Assembly (NCBI GenBank): GCA_021779665.1
Contig: JAJYAG010000025.1
Span: 1-52,885, forward strand
Reading direction: 5' to 3'
DNA length: 52,885 nucleotides
Origin: Bacteroidota bacterium
GTDB taxonomy: Bacteria > Bacteroidota > Bacteroidia > Bacteroidales > JAAUTT01
In this document: piece after piece, positions 17,057-24,639 of the stretch
Layout: each line of letters opens with the position of its first letter
How positions within the stretch are numbered: position 1 is the stretch's first letter
Notes under the pieces: model-generated
What the model saw: only the letters and a program-made list of their open reading frames with translations
Told to the model about the DNA's origin: nothing
The model's database searches: none
Made by a program: the position numbers and the translations under genes

Positions 17057-17195
17057 TGCACAACCGCACAACAGTTCGTATATTTTATTGGGGGTTGAAA
17101 GTCCATTGTAATGTAGTTACACTAAATTAACTCATTAACGTGGGATAATGAATTGCTCCGAAATCCCCAGCAAAGCATATGCAAACCGTTATGCA
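17057..17195 (+). repeat. attC-like cassette repeat C (best-preserved ends)
   Basis: Outer ends TGCACAAC (17057-17064) and GTTATGCA (17188-17195) are 7/8 inverted matches. Inner arms ATATTTTATTGGGG (about 17080-17094, allowing one bulge) and CCCCAGCAAAGCATAT (17165-17180) pair with G-T wobbles. The centre AACGTGGGATAATGAATTGC (17138-17157) is almost identical to repeat A. It begins 3 bp after a stop codon and ends 48 bp before the next start. The 139-bp length and GTTATGC end match the general form of integron attC sites. Confidence 0.7.
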
Positions 17196-17243
17196 AAAGC
17201 TTAAAACAAATTGATGCGAATTCACCAACATAAACAATAACTT

Positions 17244-18473
17244 ATGAAAAATTTTATTTTAATAATTTGGATAACCCTGATATTTTCGAGCTGTAGATCA
17301 CTTTTCTTTGAAACAAATATTTCCAATGGTAATGAGCTAACAATAGTTAGGAAGCCTGATTCGGTTATTTATAGATTTAAAAAATTGGATTCGTTGAAAA
17401 CATACCAGGAAGGTTTTGCAAATTATTGGGAACGTGATTTAAGGTCTCGTGATATTTCAGATATGGATTTGAAAAATAATTTAAAAGAATTATTGCATTC
17501 TGATTTTGATAGCAAAACAAATTGGCCAAAATCATTACCTGTTGGATTTAACCCGGATTCAATAATGGAAATAGGAAAGAACCCCGGATTGGGTATTCGC
17601 GACCTTCATCAAATGGGGATAACTGGAAAAGGAATTAGTATAGCGATAATTGACCAAAATTTACTGGTAGATCATTACGAATATAAAAATCAATTAAGGC
17701 TGTACGAAGAAATACATGTGCAAAAAAAGAGTCCGGCTCAAATGCATGGACCCGCTGTTGCTTCAATTGCTGTTGGTAAAACAGTTGGCGTTGCTCCCGA
17801 AGCCGATTTATATTATGTTTCTTCTGTTAATGGTTCGATGTTTTATTGGCTCATTAAGTATAAGTTATTTAAAATTAGGAAAGTAAACCCAAAGTGGGAC
17901 GCAAAATCCATATATAGAATATTGGAAATTAACAGGACTTTACCTGCGGATAGAAAAATAAGAGTTATATCCATATCATTTGGAAGTTATAAAAAGAACT
18001 TTTTGAAAGCCATTGAAGATGCACGCAATGAAGGGGTGTTTGTTATCTCCAGTTCTCTTAAGCAAACTCACAATTTAAGATTTCATGGGCTTGGTAAAGA
18101 ATGTTTGTCTGATCCGGATGATATTAATTCTTATTTTCCTGGTGCCTGGTGGTCAAAATCTTTTTACCAAAGTCCGGATAAATTTAAAATTGATTCGATA
18201 TTAATGGTCCCTATGGATTCCAGATGCACCGCCAGCCAGTGTGGAAAAGATAGTTATGTTTTCTATCCAAATGGAGGTTGGAGTTGGAGTATTCCATATA
18301 TTGCAGGACTTTATGCTTTGGCTTGTCAGGTAAAACCAAGCATTACTCCCCAGGAATTTTGGAACAAGGCTTTAGAAACAGGAAATATAATTGAAATAGA
18401 CCAGAACGGTAAAAAATATAAGTTTGGCAAAATAGTTAATCCGATTAAGTTGATGGAGATGTTGAAAAAATAA
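17244..18473 (+). CDS. Subtilisin-like (S8) lipoprotein protease
   Basis: 409 residues. MKNFILIIWITLIFSSC then RSL is a lipoprotein signal (lipobox cysteine at 17). The S8 catalytic triad can be placed: Asp137 in ISIAIIDQNL, His168 in MHGPAVASIAVG (matching HGTxVAGI), and Ser347 in GGWSWSIPYIAGLYALA, where the family has GTSMATPHVAG. The oxyanion-hole asparagine (AAGN) seems replaced in VFVISSSLK at about 265-273, so catalytic strength is uncertain. Residues 280-345 carry extra cysteines (SRCTASQCGK). It would be tethered in the periplasm or on the surface. The gene lies between repeats C and D and is the largest and most recognisable gene of the cassette array. Confidence 0.8.
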   Translation: MKNFILIIWITLIFSSCRSLFFETNISNGNELTIVRKPDSVIYRFKKLDSLKTYQEGFANYWERDLRSRDISDMDLKNNLKELLHSDFDSKTNWPKSLPVGFNPDSIMEIGKNPGLGIRDLHQMGITGKGISIAIIDQNLLVDHYEYKNQLRLYEEIHVQKKSPAQMHGPAVASIAVGKTVGVAPEADLYYVSSVNGSMFYWLIKYKLFKIRKVNPKWDAKSIYRILEINRTLPADRKIRVISISFGSYKKNFLKAIEDARNEGVFVISSSLKQTHNLRFHGLGKECLSDPDDINSYFPGAWWSKSFYQSPDKFKIDSILMVPMDSRCTASQCGKDSYVFYPNGGWSWSIPYIAGLYALACQVKPSITPQEFWNKALETGNIIEIDQNGKKYKFGKIVNPIKLMEMLKK

Positions 18474-18477
18474 AAAG

Positions 18478-18601
18478 CCAGCGCCTAATATGCAATAAAA
18501 AACTGGGATTTAATGGGGTTTAGCTCGCATCAGGTGTGGGTATCTTGATAAGGAATCGCTTCCTAATCCCCAGATTTGCATATTGCTGCCGTTATAAGCA
18601 T
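18478..18601 (+). repeat. attC-like cassette repeat D (strongest palindrome)
   Basis: Perfect arms AATATGCAA (18487-18495) / TTGCATATT (18576-18584), then CTGGGATT (18503-18510) / AATCCCCAG (18565-18573) with a one-base bulge, as in attC stems. Left core GCGCCTAAT (18481-18489), right core CCGTTATAAGC (18589-18599). The inner words GATAAGGAATCGCTTCC and AATCCCCAG align with repeats A-C. It starts 4 bp after the protease stop codon. Confidence 0.7.
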
Positions 18602-18690
18602 GCGTAATTAGACATCAAAAATGGACGGAATACGATCTAAAAGTCGTAACTTTTAAACTTAATTGACTGAATTTTTTAAACTTTAATCCA

Positions 18691-18697
18691 AAGGAGG
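18691..18697 (+). promoter_or_regulatory. Unusually strong Shine-Dalgarno sequence
   Basis: AAGGAGG five bases before the ATG at 18703. Perfect anti-16S matches are uncommon in Bacteroidota, and few other genes in this window have one. It fixes the start of the NTF2-like gene. Confidence 0.6.
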
Positions 18698-18702
18698 ATA
18701 CA

Positions 18703-19185
18703 ATGAAAACTATTTTATTTATTTCGATGGTTTTATTCTCTTTTCCATGTCATTCAGACACTGCAACCACACTATTATCTCCTGGCGATCAGGAAGCTGA
18801 TAAAAAAGAAATCAGTACAGTCGTAAAACTAATTATTCAGAATCTTGAAAAAATGGACGTTGAAGCTCTCTTCCAATCTTATTCGGACTCTTCTAACTTT
18901 TTTACGACTGATGGTTCGATGATAAACTTTCAGGTATTCAAGAATCACAATGCCGCATGGTTTAATTCACTTGCAGCACTGAAGATCACAACTTCCAGTG
19001 AATATTACAGATTTCTCCCAGGCAACACCGTAATTTGCAGTTGGATGGGCAAGTTCGAAATGACGCTAAGGACCGGTGCACAATTAAAAATTGACAAATT
19101 TGGAATTACCTATATTTTCAGAAAAATCGATAATAAATGGAAGGTGATTCACCAGCATGCATCCGCATTACCTCCATCGCAATGA
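18703..19185 (+). CDS. Exported NTF2/SnoaL-like protein
   Basis: 160 residues. MKTILFISMVLFSFPCHSD is a signal peptide; the cysteine at 16 could instead be a lipobox (FPC). The mature part has the SnoaL-like/DUF4440 plan: helix DKKEISTVVKLIIQNLEKMDVEALFQSYSDSSNFFTTDGSM, then FNSLAALKI, and the final strands FGITYIFRKIDNKWKVIHQHASALP. NTF2-like cone folds serve as small-ligand binding domains or enzymes; the role here is unknown. It follows repeat D by about 100 bp, so it may be the last cassette or the first native gene. No further repeat follows. It has a strong Shine-Dalgarno sequence, unlike the cassettes. Confidence 0.78.
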   Translation: MKTILFISMVLFSFPCHSDTATTLLSPGDQEADKKEISTVVKLIIQNLEKMDVEALFQSYSDSSNFFTTDGSMINFQVFKNHNAAWFNSLAALKITTSSEYYRFLPGNTVICSWMGKFEMTLRTGAQLKIDKFGITYIFRKIDNKWKVIHQHASALPPSQ

Positions 19186-19230
19186 TTCCGGAACTTTTAA
19201 ATGCAATCTTAGGTTTATTAAAATAAAAAC

Positions 19231-19270
19231 AGCGCAGCCCTGCATCATTTGGGATAGCAGGAACTGCGCT
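19231..19270. terminator. Bidirectional terminator between convergent genes
   Basis: The stem AGCGCAG...CTGC / GCAG...CTGCGCT (19231-19243 and 19257-19270) has A-rich sequence on the left and T/A-rich sequence on the right. It lies between the plus-strand NTF2-like gene and the minus-strand SpoIIAA-like gene. Confidence 0.65.
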
Positions 19271-19298
19271 ATATTGAAAAATTATTAACTGCTTTCAA

Positions 19299-19664
19299 TT
19301 ACTTTGAAGCAATCCAGGCTTTTGCTGCGGAAACAGAATCAACGTATTGTATTTCAATAGGCCCTGCTTTCTGGTTAACTGTTTTAGTCGACATTTTTCC
19401 AAGTGCATTTTTAGAAACTACAAAAGCCATGTATCTAATACCGATTTTAATGGCCCTTGGAAACCAGTCTTCCTCAATCCATTGCTGAGTTTCCTTTCTT
19501 ATTACACTAAGTTCTGCAGTATCAACAATTAACTTTGAGCTTTTTTTACTCTCAGCTTCTTTCAACATTTCGTTACCTATTGCCTGATGCTGTTCCATTT
19601 CAAGAAATCCTTTAAAAGTGCCAGCTACTGCTTTGCTGGTTTGATCGAAAACTACATTACCCAT
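19299..19664 (-). CDS. SpoIIAA/STAS-like protein
   Basis: 121 residues, no signal. GNVVFDQTSKAVAGTFKGFLEMEQHQAIGNEMLKEAESKKSSKLIVDTAELSVIRKETQQWIEEDWFPRAIKIGIRYMAFVVSKNALGKMS then a final AAKAWI helix. The order and the KLIVDTAEL strand match small SpoIIAA-like proteins, and the plan resembles the protein at 12149-12589. It lies 139 bp downstream of the luciferase-like gene on the same strand, so it may be the last gene of that transcript or separate. It ends at the bidirectional terminator. Confidence 0.7.
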   Translation of the reverse strand: MGNVVFDQTSKAVAGTFKGFLEMEQHQAIGNEMLKEAESKKSSKLIVDTAELSVIRKETQQWIEEDWFPRAIKIGIRYMAFVVSKNALGKMSTKTVNQKAGPIEIQYVDSVSAAKAWIASK

Positions 19665-19803
19665 AATGCTTAATTTTTAATTTAGATAAGTTTAATTGAT
19701 TAATTAATTGGATGAATAAACTAAATGAATCGTATCATTTATTTAAATTTAATTACTTTTTTCCACACTTTTCGACGATTGTTCTGTTAAAAAGCGTCTA
19801 TTT

Positions 19804-20832
19804 CTATGAATTAATAACTTTAACAACCTTATTCATTATTAATTCCAAATCTTCTTCCATGGTACCGGCACCATAAGGTGGCGACATCATAATTCCATCA
19901 ATGCCAATAGAATCGTGAAGCGTTCTTATTCTTTCCACTATATCCTCCGGAGTTCCCACTAAAGCGACCTTCTGAATTATTTCGTCACTGATCAAAGAGG
20001 CACTTTTTTCATATTCGCCTTTGCGCGAGTAGTCGAATATTTCCTGAAAATAAGCGCTGTTAGGATCGTATCCGTATTTCTGTATCAACATATTTAAATA
20101 AGGAATGTAAATTGCAGCTGTATCTTTTGCGATGTGACAGGCTTTTTGAATATCGTTGGATATGCAGGACATGCCCCCGATGTTGAATAACTTTTTACTA
20201 TGGGTGCGATTGTTACTCGTAAAATTATTCTTCAATTCCGACAGATAAGGTGCATTCCACACCTCGGCCACCTGAAGTTCTTCGGCATGTTCTCCGGCAA
20301 TTGCAGCGATTTTAGCATTCCAGCTTCCGATAACCACAGGTACTTTACGGGCAGGCTTTGGCACTCTTAAAAAGGCTTTACCCGTTGCCTGGAACTTAGT
20401 GCCGTATAGCTCATCGGTATTACCCAGCAATAACCTGTTAACCTGTTGTGTTGTTTCAAGAATCCCTGTACGGGTATGCTCTTCCGAATTTTCCATATTG
20501 TAAAAATCAAAAAAAGCGCCTCGGCCAATGCCCAAAACACTCCTTCCCGGAGCCATTTCTTCCAGAAACGCAGCCTCCTGTGCAATAATAGCCGGATGAC
20601 GGTAATACCCGTTTACAAGACAGGGACCTACTTCTATTTTTTTAGTATGCTCTGCAATAAGGGTTAGAATCTGGGTGGAAGAATAAAACATCAGGTCGTC
20701 GTAAACATATATCCTGTCGTATCCCAAATCTTCTATAAACTTTGCCAGCCTTATGTATTCGCTGGGATGCTTCTCCCCTCTAAGTGCTACGAAAAACTTT
20801 ATCGGGTTGGTATTTCTTTTTACATTTTCCAT
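19804..20832 (-). CDS. Luciferase-like (LLM) flavin-dependent oxidoreductase
   Basis: 342 residues, TIM-barrel bacterial luciferase-like monooxygenase/F420-type reductase. Typical segments: FFVALRGEKHPSEYIRLAKFIEDLGYDRIYVYDDLMFYSS (strand 1 and the early active-site loop), HTKKIEVGPCLVNGYYRHPAIIAQEAAFLEEMAPGRSVLGIGRG (the conserved flavin-phosphate region), PVVIGSWNAKIAAIAGEHAEELQ and VALVGTPEDIVERI. The cofactor (FMN or F420) is not decided by sequence; Bacteroidota usually lack F420. It starts 11 bp after the KamA-like gene and is surely co-transcribed with it, suggesting it oxidises a product of that pathway, for example at an amine or carbon centre. Confidence 0.88.
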   Translation of the reverse strand: MENVKRNTNPIKFFVALRGEKHPSEYIRLAKFIEDLGYDRIYVYDDLMFYSSTQILTLIAEHTKKIEVGPCLVNGYYRHPAIIAQEAAFLEEMAPGRSVLGIGRGAFFDFYNMENSEEHTRTGILETTQQVNRLLLGNTDELYGTKFQATGKAFLRVPKPARKVPVVIGSWNAKIAAIAGEHAEELQVAEVWNAPYLSELKNNFTSNNRTHSKKLFNIGGMSCISNDIQKACHIAKDTAAIYIPYLNMLIQKYGYDPNSAYFQEIFDYSRKGEYEKSASLISDEIIQKVALVGTPEDIVERIRTLHDSIGIDGIMMSPPYGAGTMEEDLELIMNKVVKVINS

Positions 20833-20843
20833 TCTATCCGTTT

Positions 20844-22049
20844 TTAAGAATTCCTGTTTCCATTGATATACATTCCAACCATATTGCCCTCTGAGGTTTC
20901 CTGATGTAATGGAGGAAGACCCTTTTTGGTAATTTTTTTAAATTCATCTACAGAATAAGGCATAACGGTTTCTATGTATTCAGTTCCATCCACTATTTTG
21001 TAGGTGAGTCTTGTATCGGGCCCTACATGAACTTTTCCTCCGGAAGGAGCATAAACATAATGCGGGATAAGAGTTGACGATTCAGTACAGAGATAACGGT
21101 AGATGTCGATACCTTTTTGAACTGTTGTCCTGAAATGGCCCGCCCCTTCGGCCGGCATGCAATGATTCATATAATAAACGATGATGTTGTTTCTCAACAA
21201 AAGAGAAAACAGCTTTTTCATGGTTTTTACATCGTCATTTAAACCTTTCAGTAACACAGTCTGGTTTCTGAGGGTAATACCCCGGGACGTTAGTTTATGG
21301 CATGCCTGCAGTACCTCAGGAGTTAATTCGTCGGGATGATTGAAGTGTACGTTAAAAGCCAGGTATTTACTATTTTCGGCATTTTCAAAATCGGGACGGA
21401 TATAAGCTGCGAACTTATCAGCAAGTTCGTCAGTAAATATATGAGGTGAATTTAAAAGCGTTCTGGTACCAACACGGATTTCTGAAATGTTTTCGAGGTA
21501 AGATAATCCATCAAGGAGGAAAAATAATTTTTTGAGGTCTAACAGAGGTTCTCCGCCAGTAACAACAACACCGCGAACTTCCTTCATCTTTGACACTTCC
21601 TGTATGGCCTCAACAATTTCATTATTGGTCATCCCTCTTTTTCCTCTTAAAACACGGCTTTTTTTATAACAATAACGACAATAAGCGGGACATTCGAAAT
21701 TAGGAGCAATAAGCACCCGGTCGCGATACACCCGCTCAAGGCCATAGGTTTTGGCGGATTCTTTTCCTTCTTCAAAAGGTGTTGGGGTACCATTGTCACC
21801 GAATTCTTCGGGCGAAGGTAAATACTGCTTTCTCAAAGCTTCCGAATTCTTCATTATATCCCGCAGATAAGATGTTATCCTTACGGGATAACTTTCGACT
21901 ACCTTATCAATTATTCTTTTGTCGTCCTCACTTTTAGCAAAGTGATACAACTCTTCATCAGTAAGTTTAACGACTTTGAAGTGATTGGGATATTCTTCCC
22001 TGACAGAAGGTGAAATACGATTATTCACTTCATGAGATGTTTTATCCAT
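20844..22049 (-). CDS. KamA-like radical-SAM aminomutase with altered substrate pocket
   Basis: 401 residues. The radical-SAM cluster motif is Cys120-PAY-Cys124-RY-Cys127, with GGEP at 165-168 for SAM binding. The PLP lysine is Lys339 in YAPSGGK, as in lysine 2,3-aminomutase. From memory of the Clostridium subterminale enzyme, the two aspartates that hold the lysine side-chain amine (Asp293 in YVCDLS and Asp330 in VVDAPGGGGK) align here with Met298 (NHCMPA) and Tyr333 (YVYAPSGG). The zinc-binding cysteine cluster at the C-terminus is also absent. So it is probably a 2,3-aminomutase for an amino acid other than lysine. It is flanked by trpB upstream (103 bp) and the luciferase-like gene downstream (11 bp). 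Confidence 0.88.
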   Translation of the reverse strand: MDKTSHEVNNRISPSVREEYPNHFKVVKLTDEELYHFAKSEDDKRIIDKVVESYPVRITSYLRDIMKNSEALRKQYLPSPEEFGDNGTPTPFEEGKESAKTYGLERVYRDRVLIAPNFECPAYCRYCYKKSRVLRGKRGMTNNEIVEAIQEVSKMKEVRGVVVTGGEPLLDLKKLFFLLDGLSYLENISEIRVGTRTLLNSPHIFTDELADKFAAYIRPDFENAENSKYLAFNVHFNHPDELTPEVLQACHKLTSRGITLRNQTVLLKGLNDDVKTMKKLFSLLLRNNIIVYYMNHCMPAEGAGHFRTTVQKGIDIYRYLCTESSTLIPHYVYAPSGGKVHVGPDTRLTYKIVDGTEYIETVMPYSVDEFKKITKKGLPPLHQETSEGNMVGMYINGNRNS

Positions 22050-22152
22050 AATACAATGTTTTGAAGGTTATTGATAACGATTTTCTTCAAGGAAAATCAA
22101 ATAATTAACAGTAATTAGGTTAAGAAGTAATCAGTAAGTGTTTAGGCTTATT

Positions 22153-23358
22153 TTAAGTTTTGGGAAGACCATATTTTTCAAGTACAAAATCAATATCCTT
22201 ATCACCTCTTCCACTAAGATTGACAAGAATTGATTTTTGCGGTTCTTTTAACGCCAGCTTTAACGCATATGCAACTGCATGAGCGCTTTCCAATGCGGGT
22301 ATAATTCCCTCGAGGCGGCTTAATTCATAAAATGCATCAATACAGGCCTGGTCCGAAACAACATCGTAGTTAACTTTTTTCAGATCTTTAAGCATGCAAT
22401 GTTCCGGACCTACACCCGGATAATCTAAGCCGCTTGCTACCGAATATACCGGAGAAGGTTCTCCTTTTTCATCCTGCAAAAGATAACATTTGAAACCATG
22501 AATGAGACCAGGAGTTCCTTTGGTCATTGTAGCTGCATGTTCACCAAGATTTAGTGAAATTCCGCCTGGTTCCACGCCGTATAATTCACATTCGTCGTCT
22601 TCAAGAAAAGCAGAGAAAATACCCATTGCATTACTTCCCCCTCCTACACATGCAACAACTTTATCGGGTAGTTCTCCTGTCATTTCAAAAAACTGTTCTC
22701 TGGCTTCAATCCCAACCACCCGTTGAAAATCGCGCACCATCATTGGAAAAGGATGTGGGCCTACTACCGAACCGATGCAATATATAGAATTGACAGGGTC
22801 CTTTAAATAAGACTGAAATGCCGAATCAACAGCTTCCTTTAACGTCTTAAGGCCATGAGTAACCGGCACAACAGTTGCGCCCAGAATTTGCATTCGCACA
22901 ACATTTGGATGTTCTTTGGCAATATCAACTTCGCCCATATGGATTTCGCATTCAAGACCAAAGTATGCTGCTGCTGTTGCAAGAGCAACGCCATGCTGGC
23001 CAGCTCCGGTTTCAGCTATCAGTTTTTTCTTACCCATAAATTTGGCTAAAAGAGCTTCGCCCATACAGTGGTTAAGTTTGTGCGCTCCGGTATGGTTCAA
23101 ATCTTCGCGTTTCAGGTATATCCGTGCTCCGTATTTTTCCGACAACCTGTTGCAGTAATAAACCGGTGTAGGCCTACCCTGATAATGCTTTCGGATACTC
23201 CTGAGCTCGGCGATAAAATTATGCGATTTGCTTATGGCAAAATACGCATCGTTAATTTTCTTCATTTCTACTTCAAGTACGGGCGGAATAAATGCACCGC
23301 CGTATCCATTAAAAAATCCCTCTTTGTCAGGGTGTTTTTTAAAATAATTCTCTGGCAT
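22153..23358 (-). CDS. trpB: Tryptophan synthase beta chain (stand-alone TrpB)
   Basis: 401 residues, a PLP enzyme of fold type II. All classical features are seen: [15 protein letters not shown] with PLP lysine 94, Glu116 in [12 protein letters not shown], the phosphate-binding VGGGSNAMG (about 238-246), [20 protein letters not shown] (indole-site aspartate loop) and [10 protein letters not shown]. The length is close to that of classical TrpB1 proteins. It makes C-C or C-N bonds by beta-replacement on serine. No trpA or other trp gene is adjacent; the neighbours are a radical-SAM aminomutase and a flavin oxidoreductase. It is either an isolated tryptophan synthase beta chain or a repurposed one supplying an unusual amino acid to the aminomutase. 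The alternative role is inference. Confidence 0.9.
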   Translation of the reverse strand: MPENYFKKHPDKEGFFNGYGGAFIPPVLEVEMKKINDAYFAISKSHNFIAELRSIRKHYQGRPTPVYYCNRLSEKYGARIYLKREDLNHTGAHKLNHCMGEALLAKFMGKKKLIAETGAGQHGVALATAAAYFGLECEIHMGEVDIAKEHPNVVRMQILGATVVPVTHGLKTLKEAVDSAFQSYLKDPVNSIYCIGSVVGPHPFPMMVRDFQRVVGIEAREQFFEMTGELPDKVVACVGGGSNAMGIFSAFLEDDECELYGVEPGGISLNLGEHAATMTKGTPGLIHGFKCYLLQDEKGEPSPVYSVASGLDYPGVGPEHCMLKDLKKVNYDVVSDQACIDAFYELSRLEGIIPALESAHAVAYALKLALKEPQKSILVNLSGRGDKDIDFVLEKYGLPKT

Positions 23359-23771
23359 AATTGATTATTTAATTAATATTTGGTTGGATAAAATATTCAT
23401 AGGCGGCAATATAGAAGGCAGGCTTAGCATACCTTAATGGTTTAATAGAAAATAGAAAGCAACCATCAGCAATAATGTTAGGTTTGATTTGTAGATGTAA
23501 AATTTGGAAATATTGATTGCAAAAAATCCAATTTCCAATAACGTTTTATAACAATTCAAACTTAATAATTTTATCAAACTTTCCAAATTTGAATAAAAGG
23601 AAAAAATTAAGTCGTTTCAAAAATGTATTTTTATGACCAATATATTTAGTTATGGAAACCCTCTCATAATCGGCCTGTTCTTTATGATTGTAAATGGCGA
23701 AACCTACCGGGTAATACCTTTACAAAATTGAGAGAAGTAAAAAAGACGTTTGCAACAATTAAACTCATAAA
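23359..23771. other. Divergent promoter interval upstream of trpB
   Basis: 413 bp, AT-rich, between the trpB operon and the plus-strand phosphodiesterase-like gene. No coding frame is credible. It contains an inverted repeat at 23504-23538. No trp-leader peptide, T-box or other riboswitch was recognised. Confidence 0.5.
23504..23538. promoter_or_regulatory. Spaced palindrome upstream of trpB operon
   Basis: TTGGAAAT (23504-23511) and ATTTCCAA (23531-23538) form a perfect 8-bp inverted repeat spaced by 19 bases, about 145-180 bp upstream of the trpB start. A half-site-like TTTCCAAATTTG follows near 23581. It could be an operator; the binding protein is unknown. Confidence 0.35.
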
Positions 23772-24551
23772 ATGAAAGCTATACTTTTATCTGTCGCATT
23801 TCTTCTGGGCCTTTATTCGTTTAGCATGGCTCAATATACCACCCTAAATGCCCATTCGCATAACGATTACGAACAGAAAAATCCTTTCTTCCTTGCCTGG
23901 CAAAATCATTTTGGTTCGATAGAGGCTGATATCTGGGAGGTGAATGGAGAACTTTTGGTAGCTCATACTAAAAATGAACTTTCTCCGGATAAAACTTTGG
24001 ATGCTTTGTATTTAAACCCGATTGTCAAGATTTTTAAAATGAACAATGGCTCTCCGTGGAGTAAGTATTCCGGAACATTTCAGTTGCTTATTGATATAAA
24101 AACCAGTGTTGAACCGGCATTAACGATGCTGGTAGAAAAGCTTAAAATGTACCCTGAAGTTTTTAATCCACAGATAAACAAACATGCGGTAAGAGTTGTA
24201 ATCACCGGCAACCGGCCTAATCCCGAAGATTTCAGTAAATATCCCGGCTTTATCTTTTATGATGGCAAGTTTGACCTCAGGTATTCATCCGGCGAGCTTA
24301 AGAAAATTGCCCTTTATAGCGAAAACCTTACTAAATTTACCAGTTGGAAAGGAGAGGGTAAAATTCCTGACACGGAATATTCCCAACTCAAGAACGTTAT
24401 TGATTCCGTGCATTCTCTTAAGAAGAAGGTGAGATTCTGGAACGCTCCCGACAATCCCGATGCCTGGAAAATTTTAACAGGTCTGAAAGTGGATTATATA
24501 AATACCGATCATATAAAAGAGCTGGCAGCATTTCTCAACAGCCATGATTAG
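23772..24551 (+). CDS. Exported PI-PLC/GDPD-like phosphodiesterase
   Basis: 259 residues. MKAILLSVAFLLGLYSFSMAQ is a signal peptide. The mature TIM-barrel-like chain starts NAHSHNDYEQKNPFFLAWQNHFGSIEADIWEVNGELLVAHTKNE, with His/Asn/Asp and the IEADIW and LLVAH elements that form the metal site in glycerophosphodiester phosphodiesterases and AIM6-like proteins. Next come FQLLIDIKTSVEPA and a final ALYSENLTKF..VRFWNAPDNPDAWKILTGLKVDYINTDHIKEL. The NTD segment near the end is typical. Probably a periplasmic phosphodiesterase; the substrate is unknown. It is followed 88 bp later by a vWA gene on the same strand. Confidence 0.8.
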   Translation: MKAILLSVAFLLGLYSFSMAQYTTLNAHSHNDYEQKNPFFLAWQNHFGSIEADIWEVNGELLVAHTKNELSPDKTLDALYLNPIVKIFKMNNGSPWSKYSGTFQLLIDIKTSVEPALTMLVEKLKMYPEVFNPQINKHAVRVVITGNRPNPEDFSKYPGFIFYDGKFDLRYSSGELKKIALYSENLTKFTSWKGEGKIPDTEYSQLKNVIDSVHSLKKKVRFWNAPDNPDAWKILTGLKVDYINTDHIKELAAFLNSHD

Positions 24552-24639
24552 AGTAAACCCGGGAGTTTTCCTTTCTTTGGTTTGCCTCAATATTTTTGCA
24601 ATTATTTACCTATCTTTCCATTCGTAAAATCAATGCGAA

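Noticed and set aside
14811-18601. CRISPR array reading of the repeats
   Set aside because: The units are far apart, 120-140 bp long, palindromic and diverged, with whole genes between them instead of short unique spacers; no cas gene is present.
14811-18601. Insertion sequence or transposon explanation for the array
   Set aside because: No transposase or integrase reading frame is present in the interval, and the repeats are all in direct orientation, not paired as terminal inverted repeats.
19804-20832. F420-dependent enzyme assignment for the luciferase-like protein
   Set aside because: Sequence alone does not separate F420 from FMN use, and Bacteroidota usually lack F420; only the broader family is reported.
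22153-23358. Classical trp biosynthesis operon
   Set aside because: No trpA, trpC, trpD or trpE is adjacent; the neighbours are a radical-SAM enzyme and a luciferase-like oxidase.
23359-23771. Trp leader/attenuator upstream of trpB
   Set aside because: I found no short reading frame with clustered Trp codons and no terminator/antiterminator pair in this interval; only an 8-bp spaced palindrome is visible.
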